Shown here one piece after another: positions 36,546 through 46,215 of a DNA stretch of 64,000 nucleotides. Source of the DNA: GCA-002722245 sp038154685 (GTDB lineage Bacteria > Bacteroidota > Bacteroidia > Flavobacteriales_C > GCA-002722245); NCBI GenBank assembly GCA_038154685.1, contig JAYPYW010000005.1, forward strand, positions 27,983 to 91,982. Reading direction: 5' to 3'. The notes under the pieces are model-generated. The model saw only the letters and a list, made by a program, of their open reading frames with translations. It did not search any database and was not told where the DNA came from. Within the stretch, counting starts at the first letter, position 1. Each line of letters opens with the position of its first letter. Both the position numbers and the translations under genes were made by a program.

Positions 36546-37055
36546 TTATTTTTTTAATTTGATTTCCCAATCTATTTCTGCTTTAATACTGTAATTATCA
36601 TACCAATCTTCAGCTATATTAAAATCAATTACAATTGTCTGGCTCTTATCCTGAAGTACCTCAGAAAGAAAGTCTTGATCCTTTGCTAACTTAATTTCGA
36701 ACTTACCTTCAGAGTTCAGTTTAGCTTCATTTAAAAACCCACATTCTTTCATGCTTGTGTTAGGAGATGCTAGCGACAATGTGAAAGAACTAGGTACAGG
36801 AAAAATGGCTGTATCAACAATAATTTTAACCGATTTCAACAATGCTTCTTTAACTGCTTCCTTCTGTTTGCCTTCGGGAAGAACATCCTGAAAATTAAAA
36901 TCAAAAGTCCCTGTATTTACTCCTTCAAAAAGAGGCCCTTCAACTTCAATTTTAATTTGTTGAGTTTTCATTGCAGCTAATTCCGTTTCTCCACAAGAAA
37001 CCAAGATCGCGCTTGAAGTCATAATTAAAGCTATCGCTCGAAAAAATTTAACCAT
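36546..37055 (-). CDS. Hypothetical lipoprotein
   Basis: A 169-residue lipoprotein: MVKFFRAIALIMTSSAILVSCGE with lipobox VSC. The mature part alternates strands and ends in a charged AEIDWEIKLKK. No family recognised. It begins the three-gene run 37055-34996, just after the terminator of the DUF5723 gene. Confidence 0.65.
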   Translation of the reverse strand: MVKFFRAIALIMTSSAILVSCGETELAAMKTQQIKIEVEGPLFEGVNTGTFDFNFQDVLPEGKQKEAVKEALLKSVKIIVDTAIFPVPSSFTLSLASPNTSMKECGFLNEAKLNSEGKFEIKLAKDQDFLSEVLQDKSQTIVIDFNIAEDWYDNYSIKAEIDWEIKLKK

Positions 37056-37075
37056 GCTAAAAATTACAAAAAATA

Positions 37076-37110
37076 AACAAAAAAAAAGCGACTCTTGTAA
37101 GGAGTCGCTT
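37076..37110 (-). terminator. Intrinsic terminator of the DUF5723/TSP3 gene
   Basis: On the minus strand AGCGACTC / GAGTCGCT with a 7-base loop and a following T run, immediately after the stop at 37121. Confidence 0.9.
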
Positions 37111-37120
37111 TTCTCATTTC

Positions 37121-39079
37121 TTATTTAGGACATCCCTTATTGTCTTTAGGACCAGACCTGTATGGACAATCGTCAAATACATCTGGTGTAGTATCCCTGT
37201 CTGAATCTTTATCAGTACACCCTAAGAACTCAGGAGAACCTTTGACATCTGGACATCTATCATCGTTATCGAAAACACCATCTCCATCAGTATCTGGACA
37301 ACCACCGTTCTCTGGCTTACCAGGCTTCTCTGGACAAACATCCTTGCTATCTTCTACTCCATCACCATCAGTATCTGGGCAACCTCCAGCGTTTGATCCG
37401 GCGAGTGTAGGACAAGGATCTTCATAATCTGGAATACTATCTCCATCAGTATCTAAACATCCATTTAATGTCCCATATTCTTCTGGACACTTATCGTCCT
37501 TATCGGCAACGTTATCACCATCTGAATCCGGACAACCAAACAATGCTGGATCTCCAATCACATCTGGGCAAACATCTTCGTTATCTGCAACACCATCACC
37601 ATCCTTATCAGGACAACCATTTAAAAATCCTTCTTTATCTGGACACTTGTCTTTGTAATCGTTAGTTCCGTCACCGTCAGAATCTTGCTTAGATAATCTT
37701 CTCTTTCTTCTAGCAGCCTCTCTTTGTTCTTTAGTAGTCTTAGGCTTATAACCGATTAAAACATTCATACCAAACTGAACATTCAAGTTTTTAGCATAAT
37801 CCATCTGCGTCCATCCTAGTACATTATCCGAAACAGAATAGATCTGTATTGGACCAGCATTTAATGCAGCTCCTAAACCAACATTCGTATAACTTCTGTT
37901 AACAATAGAGTACGATCCAATTAACTGCACCCATTTACCTAGGTTAGTTTGTCCGGAAAGCGTAACCGATGGGTGGATACCACCTTTAAATACTTTTGCA
38001 TTTAAAATCGCTGCAGCAATAAAGTCGTTAGTAACTTTATATTCTCCTCCTAAATAAATATCAGCCGTAAGCGGATTTATAAATGAAACTTCTTGATTAT
38101 CTAACCCAAAAATATCAGCTAATGAATCAGATAAATTCTGCGCATAATCAGAGTCACCATCTAACAATTCATTAAGATCTAAACCTTCCCACTTAAACTG
38201 GGCTTTATTATTAAAGTATCTTTTAGCATCAGTTTTCCATCTAACAAAACCTAAATCGTTAATATTTAAGGTAGTGGACCATTTTTCGTTCACTTTATAC
38301 TTTCCCCCTACATCAACTGCAAAACCGATGTTCCCAAAGTTTGTTGCATAACTAGCTGGATCGAAATTAACTGTAGAATCTGTTAAAAAAGGTAATCCGG
38401 CCATTCTTACATCAATTGTTGATGTTGCAGTAATCCCCATTAAATCGTCATCAGTTTTCAATGAAATATCAGTACCTGCATTCGACAGGTGCGCCATTCC
38501 CTGAAGTAATTTAAATCTACCACCAACTGAAAGATTCTCATTTACCTGTTGAGAGTATCCTGCAGCATATTCTCTTAAATGATTCAATCTAAACCCTGTT
38601 CCCGCAATAGACAATTCCTTACCAATAAAATCTTCGGCAGCTGTCCCCTGAGTTAAAAGGGTCATAAAGTTTTTGGTATAATCAAAAGTAAAATCGATTC
38701 TTTCAGACACATTAAAACTGAAATAATGCTTTTCCTTTACTTTAAATCCAAAGGATAAGAAATCGAGATTGATTTTAGTACTTATAAAATTCTTATCACC
38801 TATCGCCCCCAGCATCTTATCTGGTGTTAAAATGGTGGTGTCCGGATTCGATTTACCATCCAAAATATCAGAGATAACAAACCCATTGTTAATGTAACTC
38901 ATATTGATATTTGGTAAAATTGGCAAAACCGAAAAGTGAAAATTCGATTGCTGAATTTGAGCTGGATTTGACCTCATACTCTGTGGTACAAAATCCATAT
39001 TATACAAGGTTAAACCTTGAGCATAACTAACCATCCCCGTTATGGTTAATGCTAATGTGAATAATAACTTTTTCATCAA
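37121..39079 (-). CDS. DUF5723-type outer-membrane protein with thrombospondin type 3 repeats
   Basis: A 652-residue protein. After the signal (KKLLFTLALTITGMVSYAQ), residues ~20-455 form a barrel-like region of the DUF5723 kind (LYNMDFVPQSMRSNPA). A basic linker (EQREAARRKRRLSKQ) leads to seven thrombospondin type 3 repeats with DxDGDGxxDxxDxCP cores that bind calcium; the last is irregular (DKDSDRDTTPDVF). The protein ends in the repeats. In many relatives an OmpA-like peptidoglycan-binding domain follows, and it is absent here. The upstream neighbour 19 bases away is a large lipoprotein, a pairing often seen in Bacteroidota. Confidence 0.8.
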   Translation of the reverse strand: MMKKLLFTLALTITGMVSYAQGLTLYNMDFVPQSMRSNPAQIQQSNFHFSVLPILPNINMSYINNGFVISDILDGKSNPDTTILTPDKMLGAIGDKNFISTKINLDFLSFGFKVKEKHYFSFNVSERIDFTFDYTKNFMTLLTQGTAAEDFIGKELSIAGTGFRLNHLREYAAGYSQQVNENLSVGGRFKLLQGMAHLSNAGTDISLKTDDDLMGITATSTIDVRMAGLPFLTDSTVNFDPASYATNFGNIGFAVDVGGKYKVNEKWSTTLNINDLGFVRWKTDAKRYFNNKAQFKWEGLDLNELLDGDSDYAQNLSDSLADIFGLDNQEVSFINPLTADIYLGGEYKVTNDFIAAAILNAKVFKGGIHPSVTLSGQTNLGKWVQLIGSYSIVNRSYTNVGLGAALNAGPIQIYSVSDNVLGWTQMDYAKNLNVQFGMNVLIGYKPKTTKEQREAARRKRRLSKQDSDGDGTNDYKDKCPDKEGFLNGCPDKDGDGVADNEDVCPDVIGDPALFGCPDSDGDNVADKDDKCPEEYGTLNGCLDTDGDSIPDYEDPCPTLAGSNAGGCPDTDGDGVEDSKDVCPEKPGKPENGGCPDTDGDGVFDNDDRCPDVKGSPEFLGCTDKDSDRDTTPDVFDDCPYRSGPKDNKGCPK

Positions 39080-39097
39080 TACTTTATTTGGTTTGGC

Positions 39098-41197
39098 TTA
39101 TTCTTCTTCGTTGTTGTCTTCTTGTAGGTTTATTCTAACTTTTGCAAATACAGCAAGCTTAATATCCATTCCATAACTTGTATAGAACTTTGCTGCCTCG
39201 CCGTCAGTTGTACTTAACGCAGATTGAAGAATAATGAATTTTGCATTCTTGATATTCTCAACCATTTCATCCGTAAGGGTAATATCAGTTTGATTCTCTC
39301 TAGGCTCTCCTGCTAAATCTCCATCTGCATCAACCGGAGCTGCTTCTAAAACATTTATTGGAGTTACGCCTAACGAATCTAAAACCATATAATCCTCATC
39401 AACGAAGTAGGCTTGCACATCAACTCCAACTGGGAATTCATTTTTAATTTGAGTTCTAATAAATCCTTCTTTTACATTATTAAATGCATCGGCTGGGAAA
39501 TCTAAAGTATCTGTTAGTACAAACCCTGAAACACCCCCATACAATGGAATCTCAACATCCATGCTCACTCCAACATAACTTTCGTTAGTTACAAAGTTTG
39601 TGTGAGGTCCAGGCCCTGGGTTAGTGGACCCAGTCATTCCAAAAATTAGTTTGTTAGGCTTAATGCTTAATATATCAGAAATGTTAGTTGTTGTGTTATT
39701 TATTTCGATCGCAGTTGTTACAGAATCCCCAACACTAGCAATTGAAGGAGCTGCAATTGTAATACTGTCCAATCCTGTTAAACGCTGAGACTCTTCATCA
39801 TTCTCGGCAACTAAGTTTCCTAGATTTGCACCTAATTGCATTCCGAATGAATTGGTAATATTTAAGGTCAACCTTGGATCCGCAAGCGTAATATCAGCCT
39901 CAATATCTAATTGATCAAAACTAAAGTCTACTGTATCTTGAGCTAAATTGAAAGTTTGTACTCCCAAGTCTCCATCCAAGTATTCTATTTCTAATCCGGA
40001 TAAGGTAAGATTAGCATCAACTGCATCCGTTTGCAAGAATGGTACTGCTACTCCAGAAGAAACAATACTTGCTAAAATTCTAGCTTCAACAGAGTTGGTT
40101 GCTGTACCACCCGCAGTAAGATCCATTGTGTATCCAGATAAATCAAAAGAACCAGTAACATTTGTAGATGTCACACCATCAGAATTAATAACTATAACTT
40201 CACTAAAAGGAACACCTCCTCTTGTTGCGTAAGGCAAACCAATCGTTAAGTTAGCATCCTCTCTAATCCCATAATCAATATCGTAATTAATAGTTCCTGA
40301 ACTTAACCTTAAGCTATTAATAGACTCTCCACTTCCTAATGACATATCAACAGAAATTGTTTCGTCAACCACATCTCCTGATGGAAATACTGCTGAACCT
40401 CCAGTTACAGTTAATCCTGAAGTTGCAATATTAATAGCAATATCATCAGCTAAATTAATTGGAACTGTAGAAGGAAATGGAGCCCCTGGAGACTCAATAT
40501 TTACAATATTTGCCGAAATAGCGTTGTCCATTGTTTGACCTGCTAAATCAATGTTATCGGCTGCAGATGTACCTGCTGGAATAGATGGATAATTTACTGT
40601 TCCAACTGGAGTATCATCACTATTTAAAATTTGAATTTGAAGGTTTGTAATGTCAATTGGCCAATTGTTTGTAACCGTAATTGCTAAAGTACCACTTGAA
40701 AAATCAACTGTAGAAAACTCCGAAAAAGTACCAGCACTGTGTTCCCCTCCTGACTGAGATGGAATTGGAGGGAACGGAGCAGTTGAACCATCTGCACCTA
40801 AAATGGTAGATCTTTCTGGCTCAGCAAAACTTGAAACAACATCTCCCATCGTAACTGAAACATCTTCATTAAGGTCTGAAATGGTAAACTCAGTCATAGT
40901 AAATGATTCAGAAATAACTTGATCATCTATTGAGAATAAATCTGACATTCCCATTTGGAATAACTTACTCGAATAGGTCACCCAAAGTAAGCTATCTTCA
41001 TCAATTGAAATGATAGAAGAATCACTACTAATTGTCTCTTCAATTAAATCGTGTAATGTTAATCTTGTATTTACTATAGGAGCCGCAACAGCAGGATTAT
41101 AATTCTCCAGGTCTAAATTATCGAAGTTGTAATCATCTTTAAAACAAGAAGTCAACAACAAAGTCGCTGCAAAAACAGCGAAAAGAACTCTTTTCAT
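39098..41197 (-). CDS. Large beta-rich lipoprotein
   Basis: A 699-residue lipoprotein: MKRVLFAVFAATLLLTSCFKDD (lipobox TSC), then a conserved-looking start DNLDLENYNPAVAAPIVNTRLTLHDLI. The remainder is Ser/Thr/Asp/Ile-rich, low in Lys and Cys, with repeated strand patterns such as DLSGYTMDLTAGG and LTLNITNSFGM. This predicts several stacked beta-sandwich domains on the cell surface. No named family. It is 19 bases upstream of the DUF5723/TSP3 gene and likely works with it. Confidence 0.68.
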   Translation of the reverse strand: MKRVLFAVFAATLLLTSCFKDDYNFDNLDLENYNPAVAAPIVNTRLTLHDLIEETISSDSSIISIDEDSLLWVTYSSKLFQMGMSDLFSIDDQVISESFTMTEFTISDLNEDVSVTMGDVVSSFAEPERSTILGADGSTAPFPPIPSQSGGEHSAGTFSEFSTVDFSSGTLAITVTNNWPIDITNLQIQILNSDDTPVGTVNYPSIPAGTSAADNIDLAGQTMDNAISANIVNIESPGAPFPSTVPINLADDIAINIATSGLTVTGGSAVFPSGDVVDETISVDMSLGSGESINSLRLSSGTINYDIDYGIREDANLTIGLPYATRGGVPFSEVIVINSDGVTSTNVTGSFDLSGYTMDLTAGGTATNSVEARILASIVSSGVAVPFLQTDAVDANLTLSGLEIEYLDGDLGVQTFNLAQDTVDFSFDQLDIEADITLADPRLTLNITNSFGMQLGANLGNLVAENDEESQRLTGLDSITIAAPSIASVGDSVTTAIEINNTTTNISDILSIKPNKLIFGMTGSTNPGPGPHTNFVTNESYVGVSMDVEIPLYGGVSGFVLTDTLDFPADAFNNVKEGFIRTQIKNEFPVGVDVQAYFVDEDYMVLDSLGVTPINVLEAAPVDADGDLAGEPRENQTDITLTDEMVENIKNAKFIILQSALSTTDGEAAKFYTSYGMDIKLAVFAKVRINLQEDNNEEE

Positions 41198-41302
41198 CTC
41201 AATAAGGTTTGCTTCAGTTTTACGTGTGCTACGAAGCTATTGAATTAAAGTTCTATGAAATGTAAAAAAAAGTAATACTTTTTAAACAAAGTGGTTTTAA
41301 AA

Positions 41303-44008
41303 CTACTTTCCTAAGGAGTAAATATATACGCTACCAAGCTTATCCCCAACTACTAAGTCTGATGTTCCATTACCATCCAAATCGGTAACTAATGATGGTG
41401 AAACACCCTCGATAGGGAAACCATTTATTAGGCTTCCAGTTTCATCATATCCATAAACCTGCATCTCTTCTTTATTGGTCACAATATTTATTTGACCCTC
41501 TTTTAATTTAAATGATTCTACTCCGTATGCTGGCATAAATTCTACATCCGACACTTCAAGTAAAGGTTTTTTGTTGTTTTTAAAAACCTTAATTTCCTGA
41601 TCTTCTAAGACAACAAAATCCAACACTTCATCTCCGTCAAAATCTTGGTAATTTAATTTAAATCCTGAACTGAACGATTTAATTGTAAAGGTTTCCATTT
41701 CATCAGCAAGCTTCACAAAAAACACTGTGCCATTCGTATCGGTGGCTAAAACACCCGAATTAGATAGTGCATTATTCTTCCAAACTTGATAATTAGTAGC
41801 TCCCGAAGGTAATTTATTAGATAGTTTAATTCTATCCTCCCCTTTTCTGTTTAAAGCCCTTACATTTCCATCAAAATCAGAAAGTAAAATGTAATCTTTA
41901 CCTCCAATTTGCAGCAATTCAGGATCACTAGCTACCGCTCTTTTTCCAGCTTTAAATTTCCACCCTTTAACTTGTTTTCCATCAACTGTAAAGTTGTTTA
42001 CGTTTTTCCCCTGAACAACAAGCATTCTATAATTGCGATTTTTATCATAATCTAAAACAACTAGTCCTTTAGTTACAGGAGCTTTTAACTTTACAGGAAA
42101 TCCACTTACATCTCTTCCTTTTCTGTCGATTTGATGAATCTGTGACTTCGTAACAAAAGCATATTGTAATTTATCATTTTTGTATCTATCAACTTGAGAA
42201 ACACCTCCAACAATTTCATCTTCCAGTTGTTTTTCCCAAAGAACTTTTCCTACATTATTAATTAAGTAAATTTTATGTTTATCATCTTGAATAACCAATT
42301 CCTTTTCTTTCGTATAATGGTTTTTAACAACCCATGGTTTTGTAGAATAAGTTGTATCCAATTTTAGTTCTATCAAAGAAATATTTTGAGCCTCTTCCTT
42401 TGAGGAATAATCTAAAAAGGCATTAGTGAAGAATAAGTTCCTATGAGCATTAATTTGCAATCCAAAGGCCTGCAATTTATTAATACTGTCTTGATGCGTT
42501 GAATAATCTTTTAACGACTCTTCACTTAAAGCATAATTAAAATAATTACTCGCTAACTTAAAATTGTAATAGTAAAATAGATTAGATTCTGAAGAGAACT
42601 GCTCGTAAAACCTATTAAACTGAATGTTTTTAACAAGTGTTTTACCTCTTAAATAAAAGTTAACGATGTGCTTTAAAGTACTTACGCTATTGGCAAAAAT
42701 CACATAATCCTCAATAATCAAATAATTTGATCCTTTTATACCGCTAAACTCTTCTCCTAAAACTAAGTTGAAGAAATTGGTTAGTCCCAAATCTCTAATT
42801 TCAAACGTTTGATATTCGATCTTACTATTAACGTTAGTGCTTTTATGAATTTCGTTTAAACCTGTTTTTGCTTTTTCGGTATCAGACAATTTAATGATCA
42901 GCCCTGAATTTTTTTCAAATGATGCTTCATCTCCATTTATTGTAAAAAGAGCCATCTCGTCAGCTATCCAACCGTAAAAATCAGCTTCTACATTAAAAGA
43001 ATGCTTTTTATTAATATTAAGAACATTCTTTTGGTGTTTGTACAACACTTGCTTTTGGGACAGATACTTGTCGTACTTCTCTTTATAAGATTCGAATGAT
43101 GAAAAACTCAAATACTTTAAAACGCCGGTATTTTCTGGTAATACAGAACTAACATTTAAAGATTGAGCTTTTTCATTTTTAAATGATTTAATGTAAGTAT
43201 CCGTGCTATCTGAAATAAAACTAAATCCGTTAAACATTAAGCTTTGATCTCTAGCATTTAAATCTAATTCTGACCATCCCCCGAATTCACTAAATGATTT
43301 TTTAAAACTCGCTTCCTTATTCGCAAACAAATCCAAAAAGCTCCCCAAATTGTTTAAGTTCAAAAAGAAGTTACCATTAGCGGCTAAATCAGCCGTCTTT
43401 AATAATTTTTTAAAACCAGGTTGATCTGGTAAATGCTTTTCTGCTTTTAACTGACGTATTCCTTCCTCAATTAAAATTGGTGAGGAAGAAAATAGGATCA
43501 CACCATCTTTTTGAGCTCCATAAATTTCATCACCATTATAATTGTAAGTTGATATTTTAACCAAATCATATTCTTTGGAACCAGAAGGATAACTACCTAA
43601 AACTTCTTTTATGAATAATTTAATTTTCTCAGGTGTGTAATCTTTAGTTTCGAAGGAAACCAAATAGTTCAGCTGGTTTCCGGCAGTTAACACTCCCGAA
43701 ATAAACATTTTCTCTTTAAAGAAATTGCTATTAATTGCGTTGGCAGATGAATCAAGCCTTGTGAAAAAAGATCCGAAATTTTGATGTGCAGAAGTTGCTT
43801 GAAGAATCTGACCTATTGTTGAATTGTTAAACTGACCCCAGTTTTTTACAAGGTTTTCACATCTAAAGACAAATGTGGCGTTAGCAGGAACAGCATTTAA
43901 AGAAACCGAATAATCGAAATTCTTTTTTTTAGGGTCAATAGGGATTAAAAAATATCCTATTACTCCAATTACAACAAGGGTAAGAAGGGTTATTAAAACC
44001 TTACGCAT
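41303..44008 (-). CDS. Inner-membrane-anchored protein with C-terminal propeller-like repeats
   Basis: A 901-residue protein with one N-terminal membrane helix (VLITLLTLVVIGVIGYFLI). The first ~560 residues show a DUF3352-like style (VPANATFVFRCENL, GVLTAGNQLNYLVSF). The last ~320 hold repeated strand units typical of PQQ/VCBS propellers: KHKIYLINNVGKVLW, QIHQIDRKGRDVSGFPVKL, DGNVRALNRKGED, DFDGDEVLDFVVLED and DLDGNGTSDLVVGDKLGSVYIYSLG. The last two look like FG-GAP calcium loops. It is exported, single, and of unknown role. Confidence 0.65.
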   Translation of the reverse strand: MRKVLITLLTLVVIGVIGYFLIPIDPKKKNFDYSVSLNAVPANATFVFRCENLVKNWGQFNNSTIGQILQATSAHQNFGSFFTRLDSSANAINSNFFKEKMFISGVLTAGNQLNYLVSFETKDYTPEKIKLFIKEVLGSYPSGSKEYDLVKISTYNYNGDEIYGAQKDGVILFSSSPILIEEGIRQLKAEKHLPDQPGFKKLLKTADLAANGNFFLNLNNLGSFLDLFANKEASFKKSFSEFGGWSELDLNARDQSLMFNGFSFISDSTDTYIKSFKNEKAQSLNVSSVLPENTGVLKYLSFSSFESYKEKYDKYLSQKQVLYKHQKNVLNINKKHSFNVEADFYGWIADEMALFTINGDEASFEKNSGLIIKLSDTEKAKTGLNEIHKSTNVNSKIEYQTFEIRDLGLTNFFNLVLGEEFSGIKGSNYLIIEDYVIFANSVSTLKHIVNFYLRGKTLVKNIQFNRFYEQFSSESNLFYYYNFKLASNYFNYALSEESLKDYSTHQDSINKLQAFGLQINAHRNLFFTNAFLDYSSKEEAQNISLIELKLDTTYSTKPWVVKNHYTKEKELVIQDDKHKIYLINNVGKVLWEKQLEDEIVGGVSQVDRYKNDKLQYAFVTKSQIHQIDRKGRDVSGFPVKLKAPVTKGLVVLDYDKNRNYRMLVVQGKNVNNFTVDGKQVKGWKFKAGKRAVASDPELLQIGGKDYILLSDFDGNVRALNRKGEDRIKLSNKLPSGATNYQVWKNNALSNSGVLATDTNGTVFFVKLADEMETFTIKSFSSGFKLNYQDFDGDEVLDFVVLEDQEIKVFKNNKKPLLEVSDVEFMPAYGVESFKLKEGQINIVTNKEEMQVYGYDETGSLINGFPIEGVSPSLVTDLDGNGTSDLVVGDKLGSVYIYSLGK

Positions 44009-44155
44009 ATCTAAAAACTCGAATTTTTATAAAAGTACTTTCCAAGCCGTAAATAGTTATGGGAAGGTTAATGGAGTTTTTCACAGAAGAACCTTTATAA
44101 GAGAAAGGAGAATTGAACCAAAAAAGCTTAGCTTTTGTTTTTCATATGTTCCTTG

Positions 44156-44187
44156 CTAAAAAAAATGGCCAGCTAGAAGCTGACCAT
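44156..44187 (-). terminator. Intrinsic terminator of pdhB
   Basis: On the minus strand ATGGTCAGCT / AGCTGGCCAT with a three-base loop and a T run. The remaining space (44009-44150) holds no gene. Confidence 0.85.
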
Positions 44188-44236
44188 TTCAAAATTTTAT
44201 TTCCTCACGTCTCTCTTCTCTCTCCTCTCTACTTGT

Positions 44237-45220
44237 TTATGCATTGACGTAACCAACAGCTTTAACTGCCTCGATAATTCTACCTTCATTTGGTAAAGTA
44301 GCTTCAACCATGTTTGCAGCGTAACTCATTGGAACATCTCTCATTGTTACTCTTTGAATTGGCGCGTCTAAGAAATCGAAGGCTTCTCTTTGAACCTTGT
44401 AAGCGATTTCAGTTGAAATCGATGCTAAAGGCCAAGCCTCTTCAACAATTACTAATCTGTTCGTTTTTTTAACTGATTCGATTACTGTATCGTAGTCAAT
44501 TGGTCTAACTGTTCTTAAATCAACAATCTCTACATCAATTCCTTCAGCAGCTAATTGCTCTGCAGCTTTTGCCACTCTATGGTAAATCTTTCCAAAAGTT
44601 ACGATGGTAACATCTTCTCCTTTCCTTTTGATATCAGCAACACCTAATGGGATAATGTACTCACCTTCTGGCACCTCACCTTTATCTCCATACATTTGCT
44701 CACTTTCCATAAAAATAACTGGATCGTTATCTCTAATAGCCGCTTTCAATAATCCTTTTGCATCAGCAGGAGTTGAAGGAACTACAACTTTTAAACCTGG
44801 GGTATTTGCATACCAATTTTCAAAAGCTTGCGAGTGCTGTGCACCTAACTGACCTGCTGAAGCAGTTGGACCTCTAAATACAATTGGAAGAGGAAACTGT
44901 CCACCAGACATTAAATTTACTTTAGCAGCACCATTTATAATCTGATCAATTGCAACAAGCGAAAAGTTAAAGGTCATAAACTCTACTATTGGTCTTAACC
45001 CGTTCATAGCTGCACCAACAGCAATACCAGCAAAACCATTCTCAGCAATTGGAGTATCAATAACACGTTCAGGACCGAACTCATCTAACATTCCTTGAGT
45101 TACCTTGTAGGCACCATTATATTCGGCAACTTCTTCTCCTAAGATAAAGATGTCTTTATCATTTCTCATCTCCTCGTTCATTGCCTCTCTAAGCGCCTCT
45201 CTGAATTGTAATGTCTTCAT
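44237..45220 (-). CDS. pdhB: Pyruvate dehydrogenase E1 component subunit beta
   Basis: Beta chain of the thiamine-diphosphate-dependent E1 heterotetramer of pyruvate dehydrogenase, 327 residues. Typical blocks: FREALREAMNEEMRNDKDIFILGEEVAEYNGAYKV, RVIDTPIAENGFAGIAVGAAMNGLRPIVEFM, PIVFRGP, QHSQAFENWYANTPGLKVVVPS and VIFMESEQMYG. The C-terminal transketolase domain (DIKRKGEDVTIVTFG, VDLRTVRPIDYDTV) is complete. pdhA and the E2 gene are not in the window; separate location is common in Bacteroidota. Branched-chain E1 beta is the main alternative. Confidence 0.92.
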   Translation of the reverse strand: MKTLQFREALREAMNEEMRNDKDIFILGEEVAEYNGAYKVTQGMLDEFGPERVIDTPIAENGFAGIAVGAAMNGLRPIVEFMTFNFSLVAIDQIINGAAKVNLMSGGQFPLPIVFRGPTASAGQLGAQHSQAFENWYANTPGLKVVVPSTPADAKGLLKAAIRDNDPVIFMESEQMYGDKGEVPEGEYIIPLGVADIKRKGEDVTIVTFGKIYHRVAKAAEQLAAEGIDVEIVDLRTVRPIDYDTVIESVKKTNRLVIVEEAWPLASISTEIAYKVQREAFDFLDAPIQRVTMRDVPMSYAANMVEATLPNEGRIIEAVKAVGYVNA

Positions 45221-45411
45221 AATTGAAATTTTCGAACCCCAAATTTAGTAATTAATATGATTTTTAGCACTATTTCGCACTTAAAATCAACCGAAAAAAA
45301 ATACGACGTTCAAAAGGTTTTTTTTCGTTATCTATACAATAACATTTATATAAAACCTTTTTAAGATATATACCGTACACGCAACGTTGCATTTAATTAA
45401 ACTCAAAAAAT

Positions 45412-46161
45412 ATGAAGATACTAGTTTGCATAAGTAGTGTCCCTGATACTACAACCAAAATAAGTTTTACAGATAATAACACCGCATTAAATACTGCTGG
45501 TGTTCAATTTGTTATTAATCCAAATGATGAATTCGGACTAACAAAAGCGCTTCAATTAAAAGAAGCTAATCCGGGATCTACTGTAACAGTAATCCATGTT
45601 GGACCAGCTACTAATGATCCAGTAATCCGAAAATCTCTAGCGATTGGAGCTGATGATGCAGTAAGAATAGATTGCGAAGCCGTTGATGCTATTCAGGTAG
45701 CTAACGAAATAGCAACTTATGTAAAAGCAAATCCATTTGATTTAATAATTACAGGAAAAGAATCTATTGACTATAACGGTGCTATTGTGCCTCATGCCTT
45801 AGGTGAATTATTAGGCATACCATCCGTTTCTCCATGTATCGGATTAGAAATTAATGGAAGCGATGCAAAAATGACTGGAATGGTCGACGGAGGAAAAGAA
45901 GAACTTTCCGCATCCTTACCAGTTGTTGCTGGCGGACAAAAAGGGATGGTTGATGAAAAGGAATTGCGTATCCCTAACATGAGAGGAATCATGCAAGCTA
46001 GATCAAAACCATTAAATGTTGTTGCTGCAGCAGGAACTGCTGGATCTCAAAAAGTTACAACTTACGATTCTCCAGCTGCAAAAGCTGCATGTAAAATGAT
46101 TGATGCTAATAATGTTGAGGAATTAGTTAATCTACTGCAAAATGAAGCGAAAGTGATTTAA
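45412..46161 (+). CDS. etfB: Electron transfer flavoprotein subunit beta
   Basis: A 249-residue beta subunit that holds AMP and half of the FAD cleft and takes electrons from acyl-CoA dehydrogenases. Landmarks are KILVCISSVPDTTTKI, FVINPNDEFGLTKALQLKE, VTVIHVGP, DLIITGKESIDYNGAIVPHALGELLGIP and the recognition-loop helix region VDEKELRIPNMRGIMQARSKPL. etfA follows after 54 bases. Transcribed divergently from pdhB across a 191-base AT-rich spacer without further genes. Confidence 0.95.
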   Translation: MKILVCISSVPDTTTKISFTDNNTALNTAGVQFVINPNDEFGLTKALQLKEANPGSTVTVIHVGPATNDPVIRKSLAIGADDAVRIDCEAVDAIQVANEIATYVKANPFDLIITGKESIDYNGAIVPHALGELLGIPSVSPCIGLEINGSDAKMTGMVDGGKEELSASLPVVAGGQKGMVDEKELRIPNMRGIMQARSKPLNVVAAAGTAGSQKVTTYDSPAAKAACKMIDANNVEELVNLLQNEAKVI

Positions 46162-46215
46162 CTAATCTTTATTAGTCAATTCATTTAAAGTTTAACATTT
46201 AAAATTCAAAGAAAA

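Noticed and set aside
37140..37665. Regular ~80-base repeats that could suggest a CRISPR or tandem array
   Set aside because: They are the codons of thrombospondin type 3 repeats; the plus-strand frames here are their shadow.
45221..45411. Possible small gene or RNA between pdhB and etfB
   Set aside because: Only an AT-rich divergent promoter region is visible, without a stable hairpin or a plausible frame.
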